Assembly (NCBI GenBank): GCA_004380135.1
Contig: QXCR01000014.1
Location: forward strand, 62,001-126,000
Direction of reading: 5' to 3'
Origin: Stemphylium vesicarium
Lineage: Eukaryota > Ascomycota > Dothideomycetes > Pleosporales > Pleosporaceae
DNA: 64,000 nt
Each line of letters opens with the position of its first letter. Position 1 is the stretch's first letter. Below the pieces are notes generated by a model, which was not told the origin of the DNA, made no database searches, and saw only the letters and a list, made by a program, of their open reading frames with translations. Made by a program: the position numbers and the translations under genes. Below are positions 45,257 to 55,792 of the stretch, in pieces.

Positions 45257-48014
45257 CTACTTGATGAGATTCCCTCGTTCATCATCGGTTTCTTCTTCTT
45301 CACTGTCGGTTTCGTATTCGCTCTCTTCTTCTGTTTCTTCTCCTGAGTCGGTCTCTTCTTCGCTCTCTGTCCCTTCTTCCTCTTCTTCCGCTAGCCAGTC
45401 ATCAAGCGTCTTTTCCTTCAGCGGTGCCTTTGGTGCGCCACCAACGCCCGCATCTCCGCTCATACCGTTCAAGCTTCTTGGACTTAAGATGCTGTCAGGT
45501 GTCATTCTGCTGCTGCCACCTGCAGCTGCATCCAGTCGCTCAGATGCCGACATGTTCTTTGCCGTTTCGTACGCCGAGACATATGTTGAAGAGGATGTTG
45601 AGACCGCTTCGTCGCGCAATGCCGGATCTGGCTCCTCGCCTTCCTTGACCCAGCGAGGCAGGTCTTCATAGCCCTTGAGGCCGCCAACACCGCCTTCATC
45701 TCCAACGACCAGGCTGGCACTGCCAAGCACGTAGCCTTTTCGTGTTTCGCTCGGGCTGGGGATGTGCGGGACGGGCTTGGGGGCAAGAAGCAGAAGCGAG
45801 GCGAGCTGGGTGGAGGTGGGCGTTGCGAGTAGCGCCTTGTAGACACGAGCACGGTCGCGGAGGTCGTAGGAAGTATCGTATCTGACTAAGAGAAGAACAT
45901 AATTATAAAGTGCTTCGACAATGTGCGGCTTTTCCTCCTCTTGAGGTTCGGCGTTTTGTTGGGTGTCTTCAAGATGCTCATCTCTGAATCCGCCCTGCTC
46001 TTCTTGATAGTTATCCAAAAGGGACGGACTCGGCTGCGGCTCTTCCACTTTTGGTTCTGGAGGTGGATTGGCAGCTAAATGATGGACATAGACCTTGGCT
46101 GCAAGCAACACAATCTGAAGCTTTGCAGGCTCGGCTTCGTCGGCAAAGCCTTTGACAAGGATACGCAGAACATCCGCGGCAATATTGTTCTCTGGATCAA
46201 GGCCGGCAAATTCTCCGACTAGCCATATGATACTTGCGCGGGCCTGCGGGCTGGTGGCTGCATCCAGATGCTTTGCTAACCGAACGACAGTCGTCCGATG
46301 GGCATTTGGATCTCGTTGGATTAGATGTCGGATAACCTCCAACGACTCGGCTACAAGATGGGCATCTGCGGAGCCAATGTGTTTTAGTAGTAACTTTAGA
46401 CACCTCGCTGACGTCTGGGGGCTCGTCGCGGGGCTCTGTGAGCAGCGTCCGATAGCACGGACCGACTCTTTAACCAGTGCTGGGTCCAAACTTCCAGAAT
46501 GTGAAAAGTGGCTGAGCTCGGCCAGTATCAAACTCTGCAACCTCATCTGCGCGTGAGGAAATATCAAGGTAAGCATTTCGAGCTTTAACTGCCATATATG
46601 CGGTGCATCCGTCGATCGCACCAAGAAATGTGTGTAGTACTTGACAAAAGGCTGGGGATGCGCCAAGCAGACCTGTACAATGTTATACAGCGCTACGTGC
46701 TGGATGTCGCCTGCAGATCGCAGCAGAGAGATCAGCGGCCCGATGGCTTGAGTCAGGTACTCTGGCGTTCCGAGATAGAGGTAAGTTCTCGCTACCGCTA
46801 TTACCACGGCAGCGTTTCGAGACTGGAGGAGCGATTGGCAGCTTCTCAGCAGCAGTTCGAGATCGGGATCTAGGACGGCAATTTCCTCCATATCTTGCTC
46901 TTTCTCTTCTTCCTCGGAGTCGCTCTCAGAATCATCGTAGAAGCCTTTGGTCGACTGCACGGGTTTGCTGTTCGTGTTGGTACCGGCCGGCTTTTTGACT
47001 TTCTTCGTCCTCCGGGGGAAGCATTTGCGCGCGTAGACCATCATCAACCGTAATGTTGACAATTGACCCCATTCATCCATGTCGACTAGTTTCCGTACCA
47101 AGGAGCGGTAGTGCGGGTGTATGAGGTCCAAGCGATCTGGACATAGCTCGAGAAAGGACGATACAGCGGCGCCGGTGACAAAGTACTGCTTGTCTCCTAG
47201 CAATGCGGAAAGATATTCTAGCAGCTGCGGCTCGGTGTTCGGGTCCAGTCTGTAGCATTTTGGTATCGCCAAAGCGGCCGCCCTCCTCACATATGGCGAC
47301 ATGTCTCCAGAACCACGCTTGATGCCAAGGCTCACAATCTGGCTGATGACGGGTACCCGTATGCTCGACATTACGCGTAACGCCAGTGCGCGTAACTGGG
47401 GGTTCGTGTCTGTCAGGGACTTTTGTATCGTGTTGATGGATAGGAGAGCCGTGTCGGGTTCATGCTCGGCATGCTGGAGGAGGTATATGTAGACGAGCTT
47501 TTTGACTTGGAGCGACGGCGATGCAACATTCTTGATGACGTGAGAGAAAAAAGGCAACGTTTGCGAAGGCGGTTGTCGATAGGACATCTAGAGCGTCTAT
47601 GGTCAGTTACTACACGTCCCGACGCGTCCCATCTGCCCTGGGATGTCTCGAATGCACGGCGGGGTGGGGTAGTCGTACAGTAATGACCCTCCGGAGCCCT
47701 TCCAATACATCGCGCTCTGTTCGGCTGTCGAGAAGCTTCTTGAGCTGGCCCGAGGGCAGCTCTCTTGTGGGCGCCCGACGGACATTGCTGGCATCGCGGG
47801 CGGCTTCGAGGGTAAGGTCGCGAGCTGCGGAAAGAGACCAGTGAGCGAAGTTCGATGGATGCATAACTACCACAACGAAGCAATCACATGTCTACAAGCA
47901 CCACAGCGCAAGTCGCAGAGGAACAAGGAGAGCCGCAGATCAGCAAGAAAGAAAAATTGCGAAAGGCGCCATACCTGTCTCCAGCAAGCTCGATATGCGA
48001 CTGATGGACTCCAT
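45257..48014 (-). CDS. APL6: AP-3 adaptor complex beta subunit
   Basis: Large subunit of the AP-3 coat, which carries cargo from Golgi or endosome straight to the vacuole. Exons are 48014-47975, 47824-47679 and 47587-45257, 838 aa. The short first exon reads MESISRISSLLET and joins ARDLTLEAARDASN, as expected for AP-3 beta. The second ends LEGLRRVIT and joins MSYRQPPSQ, so the ATG at 47587 is internal. The adaptin N-terminal HEAT solenoid follows (SPSLQVKKLVYIYLLQHAE, LALRVMSSIRVPVISQIV, YVRRAAALAIPKCY, RASIIWLVGEFAGL). The hinge is acidic with a Ser/Glu/Asp run at the end (SEEETDSGEETEEESEYETD). The ear domain of the animal protein is absent, as in fungi. Confidence 0.92.
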
Positions 48015-48362
48015 GACAGCGGCCTATGCCCAAGGAGCGCTTCGGTCCGTCGTGCGCACGAGTCGTTCCTGCCCAAGGACGGGATGCTGACTATGCAGAG
48101 TCAGGCAAGGGGGCAGGCAGGTCTGGGCTTCGTGGTTGTGATCAATCGTGACAGCGTGCATGCGCTGGGGCAGTTCTGGAGGCATGGACAACGTACGTGG
48201 TGGGGTGTGTCGGGGAGCGGGTACTGCCGCCGATTGGCACTGACAGGGCTAGCTGACTGTGACCTTTGTGCGCTGCGTTCTGCTCCGCGACCCAGATCAG
48301 CATCCCGACGACAGGCTTGATAGCCGCATGGCAGCCGAGAACTACGAGACAAGCTGTCTGCC
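48015..48362. promoter_or_regulatory. Shared divergent promoter, APL6 / 249-aa protein
   Basis: A gap of 348 nt between diverging start codons. No TATA box or repeat is evident. Confidence 0.45.
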
Positions 48363-49112
48363 ATGTCGCGAACCCCGACAGTGCTCCACCCACTAACACT
48401 GCCCGGATTGCTCGACCATGTCCTCACTACCCAGTCCAGCACTTGCCCAACCTTGCTCATCATCTGCTCAACTCAGGAAATCTTCCTGCAGCATCTTGCG
48501 GCTTCACTAGAGCGTGGCCGTGGCTGTGGCGAGGAAGAGACACGCGACATTGATAAACTTGTTGCGCCCACACTGCACAGCTTGCTCACCACTCGGCACG
48601 TCAGAGTCGCCTTTTGCGCGTCTGTACAAGCATTGTTAGCCTACTTGACTGCATACGGCAGGCCTGAGGCTGGATGCATCGGTGAGACCGAAGGCAAAAA
48701 AAGAGTCGTGTTGGTGAATCCACTCGCCTTGCATGCATCGACGCCTTCGTTCTCGGCCCAGGGGCTGTCGAGATGCTTTGCCACGGCGACTGACACTGCA
48801 CTCAATACGGGTATCAAACTCTATGTAGTCGAGTGTGAAGGAATTCACGGAATCCAGGCCGCGCATGCCGAAGAGGATATGCATGTGGATGTGGACATGG
48901 AAAATGGACAAAGCGAACCCCAGCACGGAACCGACATCGGCGATCCATGGGAGCAGGAAGTCTCCATCTTGAATGTTTCAGCACGAAGATTTGGCTCTGG
49001 CAGCAATGAGCGGGCGTGGGCGGGACGGACAGTCAAGGCGAAGAGGATCGCAGGAAGATGGTTCCGCTTCCACCAGCTCGAAAACAATCAAGCACGTTCT
49101 GGCCCGGGATGA
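48363..49112 (+). CDS. Hypothetical protein, possibly RecA-like fold without Walker A
   Basis: Single exon, 249 aa, first ATG in a long frame. I do not recognise a named family. The order of parts recalls Rad51-paralogue or Elongator Elp4/5/6-type RecA cores: a buried strand (PTLLIICSTQEIFLQHL), a helix, HVRVAFCASVQALLAYL, then KRVVLVNPLALHAS followed by GLSRCFATATDTALNTGIKL and a strand YVVECEG. An acidic insert (EEDMHVDVDMENGQ) precedes WEQEVSILNVSARRF and RTVKAKRIAGRWFRF, which resembles the final strands of such proteins. No GxxxxGK[TS] motif exists. The fold suggestion is inference only. It is divergent from APL6; the next gene, RDI1, lies on the opposite strand. Confidence 0.65.
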   Translation: MSRTPTVLHPLTLPGLLDHVLTTQSSTCPTLLIICSTQEIFLQHLAASLERGRGCGEEETRDIDKLVAPTLHSLLTTRHVRVAFCASVQALLAYLTAYGRPEAGCIGETEGKKRVVLVNPLALHASTPSFSAQGLSRCFATATDTALNTGIKLYVVECEGIHGIQAAHAEEDMHVDVDMENGQSEPQHGTDIGDPWEQEVSILNVSARRFGSGSNERAWAGRTVKAKRIAGRWFRFHQLENNQARSGPG

Positions 49113-49344
49113 CATATGAAAGGCCCTGAAAATTTTGATTCCTTCAATGCTACAAGATCGACATCGGGCTGGACTGATTTGGTCCGTCTAGATGGCCGAC
49201 CGTCAGCCGTCACTTCGTTACTTCGTGCACATGTGGGAGCTTAAGCAACCCTGGATATCCACCGCTTCCAATCCAAAGAGAATATCGTCCTTCGCCATAT
49301 CGCTACTCGAACCTCGCCAACCGCCAGACTCTCCCATCTACCAA

Positions 49345-50101
49345 TTACCAGTCCTTCTTGATGTCGAACGACCACTTGAACTGCAGATGGGTCTGGTTGT
49401 CGTCGTCGACGAATTTGGAAACGGCGGTGTAGTGGCCACGGCCGAGCATGCCAGAGGGAGCGGTTTCGGGTTCGACTGCGAGGTTTGTTAGTAGGGTGGC
49501 GTGACAGTGTTGGTTGGGATGGGACATACACTTCTTCTCGTAGAACGGCTTCTCCTCCGTGCTGGGACCGTATGAGCCCTGTCAGGCCGTTAGCACGTGT
49601 CTACAAGGACTACCAGGGCGAGAATGCCTACCATCATCTCCTGCAGCTTATCGCTGACGCCCATGCGTGTGACCTTCTGGAGGTACTTGAGACCTGCCAG
49701 AATCTCGTGCTGGACCTTGAATTGCGCCTTCATGCGGAACTTGGCACCCTCCTTGATGGTAAAGGGCTTCTTCTCGAGCTCCTCGAGCGCACCAGGAGCA
49801 CGCAAGTCGATGATGATGTCGTCGCGGCCTTCTACCTCGAGACCAAGGGAGAGGATGATGCATTTGCGAGGATCGTTGGGGTCGGAGATGTCCTTGCCTT
49901 GTCCAAGACCAAGGGAGGCCTTCCACTTTTGGAGAGACTCGTCGTTCTGGTCTGTGGCAGCCAGAGTTAGTAAGACGCAAGTCCAAGCTGCAAAGCGCTG
50001 TGCTGCATACCTAGCTGCTGGTACTCATCAATCGTCTTCTTCTCACCGACCCTGAAGCCCTCGGTCGACTCTGGCTGGAGGTCGTCTGCGTGGTCGGCCA
50101 T
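49345..50101 (-). CDS. RDI1: Rho GDP-dissociation inhibitor
   Basis: Extracts prenylated Rho/Cdc42 GTPases from membranes and keeps them GDP-bound in the cytosol. Exons are 50101-50011, 49951-49632, 49578-49530 and 49475-49345, 196 aa, close to yeast Rdi1. The regulatory N-terminal arm reads EYQQLDQNDESLQKWKASLG across intron 1. The immunoglobulin-like fold follows: KCIILSLGLEVEGRDDIIID, FTIKEGAKFRMKAQFKVQHE, GLKYLQKVTRMGVSDKLQEM, then MGSYGPSTEEKPFYEKKFEP across introns 2 and 3 and SGMLGRGHYTAVSKFVDDDN to the C-terminal WSFDIKKDW. Each splice restores a conserved sequence, so the model is firm. Confidence 0.95.
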
Positions 50102-51468
50102 GGTTGGGTGTGTTTGGGTAAAGGGAGATGGGAGCTTAGGTGATTGGTATAGAGTAGCGAAAGAATGTTGTGGAGAAGTTAAGGGTCAATTGTAAGAATG
50201 AGGGGCCCAGGTAGGCGCGGCCTCGTCTTGAGCCTCGAGGTTAGCGGGGCACATTCACCGCTCCAACAGTCCTAAGCGGCTAATTGGCCTGGTTCCTGGC
50301 GGGGCCTGCCGCGTCGCTGGGTGGACTGTGGACCCTTTTGATACGCCGCATACTGTCCAGACTCGTGCTGCGACACGCGTGCATGTCGCATTGTGCTCCC
50401 TTGGATGGGAAACGGCCTTGTTGAGGGCGAAGACGTCTCACAGCACTGCATGGACCTCGCCCCGCCTGTTCACCGAGAAAAGGCAATATAGGACCGTTAG
50501 GCCTTTTTATCGGTACTGCATCTAACTCTCCTGGAATGCCGACGCAAGCTTTGTCAGGGTCGCTCGATTCGTGACGTGTTTAGCGCCAGCAGCCTATGCC
50601 TGCCGCCTCGGAAATATTAGCTGGATATGATGGGCCTAGGGCATGCAAGCTATCGTGATCGTGCTCTACATCATATGTAGCCTGTACAGCTTCGCATCCG
50701 CGTTTGTTTTTGTCCCGGGTGCTTAGTCCAACCATGTCAGAAAATCAAGCTAACATCAACACATGTCCAGCAGCACCGCCATCATCAAGTCTAGTAATCC
50801 AGGGTCCACGAATGATCTTCTATAGTGCATTTGCTACGTTGCGTCTTTTTTAGCCTGCATGGACGCGACCATAGTTTCCCGCGCACTCTCAGGGGATGCA
50901 TCGAGGCCATGGGGAGAGAGGTTGCAAATAGCGCGTCACGACGAGCAGACGGAAACGCGTGACTTTTCCATACCTTCCGCATTCAGAACACGTCTGATGG
51001 ACGACGCTTCTTCGGGCCTGCTATGCCTTGACAACATCTGCAGAGCCAATCGGCAGAAAACATAAGCATTCAAGAGGCACTAATTAAGATGTCGCGAAAC
51101 TTTTGCGTTCGCGAAGACATCGTCCGGGGGTGGCTGGGCGTTCGATTGTAGGTAGCGCGCTAGTGCACAGGGATAGCACCCTCATCGCTCCTTCCTGTCT
51201 GTCTTTGTCGCATCGAAGCATCTTCCATCACGTCGATCGCGCGCCTTCACCTACCCCTCGCCCAAGTCGCATCCCCGTCACGAACCGACATTTGATTGTC
51301 GTCTCCTGTCGAACGGCTCGGTCTAAATTACCACGTCGTATCCGGCGATTGCGCGCGTAATACGTCGTCTTCTTCCCCGAAACTTCTCGCGACAACTTTT
51401 GCGCTGCGCGCCTCCCGTCGCCTACACCCATTGTAATATCATCTCCAGTAAGGAGCGAACACATCAAA
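50102..51468. other. Divergent upstream region, RDI1 / Bqt4-like gene
   Basis: About 1.4 kb holding both promoters. Small frames (for example 50859-51065) lack any family resemblance. No repeat, TATA box or RNA gene is convincing. Confidence 0.45.
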
Positions 51469-52994
51469 ATGGTTGCCGACCGCGCTCTTCCCGAGAGGAA
51501 GAATCCTCTTCTCGAGCCTACCGACTCGACGGCCGGTACGTACACGTTGCGCCCATCACCTACCCAACAACGCGACTAACGGACGCGCGCAGTTGAGATC
51601 CTCATCGAGAGACGTAGGCTAGGACAGACCAATCTGGGCGTCAAGGCCGGAACGGCTGGTGTCACCAACGCGACGAAGCCCGAGAACATGGGCACTTTCG
51701 ACTACGCGCATCTGCGAGTTCCATTGCCAAAAGACCTCTCGGGATCCGGAATCTTTTCCCGAAACCGCATGTCCGCTTTCCCGGAATCTTACTTCTTGAT
51801 GGTAAGCGATGAAAAATGAGCAAATTGCGATTGGCGCGATGGACAACTAACGCGACGAACAGCGACGCAGCAGCGATGGCTACATCAGCGCGACGGGCAT
51901 GTTCAAGGCTGCCTTCCCGTGGGCATCACTCCAAGAGGAGGAAATTGAGCGCAAATACCAGAAGACTTTCCCTTCTGCCGGCGCCGAGGAAGTGGCCGGA
52001 AGCGTGTGGATTGCACCAGAGGAGGGTGAGTGTCTTCGCGATCGCAATTACGCGAAAGATTGGCGCTAACATGATGGTTCAGCTCTTTCGCTTTCCGACG
52101 AGTATTCGATGCGTCACTGGATAGAGGCGCTGCTCGACCCCGCGCCCATTGAGAAGGGCAACAAGGACAAATCAAACGCTCACATCCAGATGCCGCCCAA
52201 ATTCGACGTTGCGAACGCCGAGCCCGCAACTCTCCCCACTCCCGGTCTCCGCACGACGCGCGCGCGCTCAACTCGATCTGTTTCACCAAGCAAGGCCATG
52301 ACCCCTCGCAAGATCGCCACCCCACGCAAGGCACGAAACACAAGGAGTGCTTTGAAGCCAGAGGCCGTACACCCAGACGACGTTTTCAGGCCTACCGAGG
52401 CCGTTACACCGTCGACTGCGCTACAAAACATCATCGCCAAACGTATGACACCTTCAGAGTCGATTGCGTCGTCAGTGGACGGTGAGGTCAAGGAGGTAGA
52501 GCCCGCGACCGAGCCTGAGACCAAGCCAGAGCCAGAGCAGGAGGTCCAGGAAGGCACAGTTCACATCGAGGTTGAGCAGACAGTAGAGACAAATGGCGAC
52601 ACAGAAAAGACTAGCACAAACGTCACAGTCGACGTTCCACATGATCATGCTGCGCTCCCCGAGCCCGAGGACCCCGCTGCGATGATTGAGGAGGCCAAGC
52701 GCATGGTTGCCGAGGCACAAAGACTAGAAGGCAACTCATCCGCCAACGTCACAAAGTCATCGAAACGTGGCATTGAAGACGTCCTGGACGAGGAAGATCT
52801 GGCCGCAGAGCGCTTGAACAAGCTTGCAAAGGTCGCATACACCACCGAGCAAAAGGCGACAAAGGAAAAGGTTACACGGAGGGCACTTGTTGGTCTGGGT
52901 GTCATGGCAGCCATTGGGTAAGTGATTGTCAATCATCTCAGCACCGAGCACGTAGCTAACACCACACAGAACGGCTTTCCAGTACTTTGTATAG
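51469..52994 (+). CDS. BQT4: Bqt4-like inner nuclear membrane protein (KilA-N/APSES domain, tail anchor)
   Basis: Exons are 51469-51535, 51593-51801, 51863-52025, 52083-52917 and 52970-52994, 432 aa. The N-terminal half is an APSES/KilA-N type fold: FDYAHLRVPLPKDLSGSGIF, FPESYFLMRRSSDGYISATG, MFKAAFPWASLQEEEIE, then WIAPEEALSLSDEY. The middle is disordered with SP/TP sites and an acidic stretch. The C-terminus has a single hydrophobic segment (RALVGLGVMAAIGTAFQYFV) ending in the stop; its last eight residues come from a tiny fifth exon. A KilA-N domain with a tail anchor is the layout of S. pombe Bqt4, which ties telomeres to the nuclear envelope. It is unlikely to be a classic APSES regulator, because those lack the anchor. 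Confidence 0.82.
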
Positions 52995-53516
52995 TCTGAT
53001 CGCACGAACCGGTCCGGGCTTTACGATCTTGCGCTATGTTTCTTGGGAATTTTGGTTCTTTGCACAATTATTGGAAAACGCCTCATTCCTCTTCTTCGCC
53101 TATCCCTTCCCCCCCCCCCTCCCCCCGGCCACCTTCTATTTGTGTCGCAGATACCACACCCATTTTCTGATTTACTCGGTTTCTTTTTTCTCAACTTACA
53201 TGGCGCATGCGAGAGAGGATTTTCTGTGGGGTTTTTTTCGTGTTTCGCGCAAATGTGTAGTGATTACGTACGCTGGTTCCTGCAGACGAAGAACATGGTG
53301 GCTCGGCCTTTGGACGAGGGGGACGGGTAGGTCTTGTGTAGACAGCGCCACACATTCGTTTCGCGGGGATATGGGAAAACGAGCAGAGGGAGAGACGAGT
53401 GTGTGTAGCGACGACTAGTATTTTAATCTGATATCCCCATCTCCGTATCTCTGTTTCCAGGTCGCTCAAGCTCTACACGTGAAAGACAAAGTGCTCCACT
53501 GAAGTACTTGCATACC
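52995..53516. other. 3' flanks between convergent genes, with poly-C tract
   Basis: About 520 nt between the Bqt4-like gene and the succinyl-CoA-ligase-like fusion gene. It includes a run of eleven C, one T and six C (53109-53126), and T-rich sequence, probably in the 3' UTR. No gene is seen. Confidence 0.55.
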
Positions 53517-55792
53517 TCACTCATTCTTCGCTGCCTCCTCATTAACCAACTCCCCCACCTTCCTAACCGCCTCCTCAAAATCATCAAACGCATGAATCGG
53601 CAGTCGAGCCTCCTCCAACACCCTCTGCCCCTTCTCCTCATTCGTGCCCCTCAACCTAACTACCACAGGTTTCTTAACACCAACCTCTCTAAACGCCATA
53701 GTGATGCCCTCGGCAATCATATCACAGAGTGTCAGCCCCCCGAAGATATTTACGAAAACGACGCTGGCACGCGGGTCTGAGAGAATGAGTTTAAAGCTCG
53801 TTTTGATAGTAGCAGACGTCGCCTTGCCGCCTGTGTCAAGAAAGTTCGCGGCGCTGGTGGAATATGGTGGAGCGGAGAGACGTAGCGAAAGCGTGTCAAT
53901 GGTGTTTAAAGCGAGGCCTGCGCCGTTTACTAGAGTGCCAATGAGGTTCTTGGGTCCAGATTCTGCAGGAGATGAAGGAGGCGACTGTGTCCCCTCTTGA
54001 CTTGTGCCAGGTGGACACACGGGAGATGAAAGAGGAATATACACGATTCCTGCTTCTTCTGCCTCGCGGTCCGTGGCTGAGATTGAGGATGCGTCGCGTA
54101 GAGCGTGTAGATCTGCTTGTCGTTTGCCGGACTTGTGCGCTGCATCGTCGAAGAAGAGGTAGGGGTCGTAGACTAGCAGTTCGTCGCTTTCGACTGATAG
54201 CGCGAGTTTTACGTGCGTGTCTATGGCTTCTTTGTCTTTGTAGAGGGACCAGAGGTTGTGAATTAGCTCGATGACTTGTGCTTTGGATTTTGGTGGGAGC
54301 GCGGAGAGTTGCATGTGGGCGGTTGCGGCGGCGATGGTGGAGGGACTTGGGCCGGTGCGGTAGTCGAAGGGGAAACGCCGGATACGTTGGTTCAGTTTTG
54401 ATGGGTTTGCTGTTGGTGCCGCGATGATTGAAGGAGAGCGGGTGGAGCGGTCGGGGGAGATTCCAAGGTAGTGTGTCGATGGCGAGCCTTCCGGAGGTGT
54501 CGTAGAGTGGATGTTGTAGGTCTTGAGGAGATCGGTAGATTGGTCCCTTGTGAGATGAAGAGAACATTTTTGCTGGGAAGAGAAATTTGGGGCTGAGGAC
54601 GGTGTAGGCCGGCGTGAGTGAGACATATGGTATGAACGGCGTTGCTGTGCCGCGGATTGCTCCTGTCTACAGTCAGATATGTGTAGGGCATCACTTTTAT
54701 GGCACAACCCACGATCCTTCTTACGCTACGACCGGAATTCGCAAGTATGTTTTTCATAACTCCACCAAACTTGGCAGGATGGTCCACCATAGTCACACCA
54801 GAGCTCTCCAATGCCTTGTATTTGGACTCAGCAGTGCCTTCTCCCAAACCAACCCATGCTCCCGCGTGTCCCATCACCTTGCCATACGGTGCCTGAAATC
54901 CTCCAATAACAGCAGCGACAGGTTTAGGGTCTTTGACACGCTTTTTGTAATCCTTGATCCAGTCGGCTGCTTCCTCTTCTGTGGTACCGCCAAGTTCACC
55001 AACAATGATGATAGCCTCCGTATCTTCATCGTGTTCAAAGACCTTGAGGGCGTCAATAAAGTTTGTTCCCGCGATGACATCTCCGCCGACTGCAATACAC
55101 AAACTTTGCCCCAGTCCAGCTCTTGTCAAGGATCCGACCGTTTCGTAGGAGAGTGTACCGGACTTTGCTACGACGCCAATATGACCAGGAGAGAATGTTG
55201 GTAGAGGTTGGAAGCCAATTCTACATCTTCCGATAGCTGAAATAATTCCAGGAGCGTTTGCTCCCACGAATCTAGACTTGGACTGCGATTGCAGCATAGA
55301 ATGGATCTCATGAAGTCAGCTGGGTAATATCCAATCCTTCCAAATCTGACTCACTCTCATCATATCATGCAACGGTATGTGCTCCGCCACTGCAACAATA
55401 AGCGGCACCTCAGCCTCAATCGCCTCTTCGATCGCAGCGGTCGCCTGATGCGCTGCAACATAGATTCCCGTAGCGTCCGGCTTCAGCTGCTCCATTGCCG
55501 CTCGCACGGACGGTAAGACGGGTAGACCCAGATGTTCTCCCGATCCATTGGGCTTCACGCCGCCCACTACATTGGTTCCCCATTCTATCGATTCTTTTGC
55601 GTTGGCGGTAGCTTGTTTGCCGGTGAAACCTTGGAATATGACGCGTGTATGAGAACCAATCTTAAGGTTCTGGATTGTAGAGTCGTAATTGCTGCGTCTG
55701 GGTGTTGTGGAAAGAGAGGCTTGATGCTTGAGACTGCGTGAACTTGACAACCTAGGAAGGTTGCGCAGGGTACGCGCTTTCTGGGAAAGCAT
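53517..55792 (-). CDS. Fused succinyl-CoA-ligase-like protein (alpha then beta), ATP-grasp part truncated
   Basis: Exons are 55792-55355, 55306-54725 and 54662-53517, 721 aa. The first residues are Arg/Ser/Leu-rich and look mitochondrial. Residues about 45-340 are an alpha subunit: VIFQGFTGKQATANAKES, GVKPNGSGEHLGLPVLPSV, VVAKSGTLSYETVG, GGDVIAGTNFIDALKVF, and GHAGA with the phospho-His at about residue 293. From 341 an Arg/Ser-rich linker leads to beta-like sequence (SLHLTRDQSTDLLKTYNI), then directly YLGISPDRSTRSPSIIA. The usual ATP-grasp part with KAQVLAGGRGKG, about 80 residues, is missing, and the metal-site EINP is not conserved. The CoA-ligase end is good (ANFLDTGGKATSATIKTSFK, VFVNIFGGLTLCDMIAEGI). 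Function may differ from the Krebs-cycle enzyme. Confidence 0.85.

Noticed and set aside
47413..47883. 156-codon frame at the 5' end of APL6
   Set aside because: It crosses the splice sites in a different phase; the conserved AP-3 beta start comes from the three-exon model.
53896..54567. 223-codon frame over the beta half of the fusion gene
   Set aside because: Same strand, different phase; Arg/His/Ser-rich product. The other phase carries the conserved CoA-ligase motifs.
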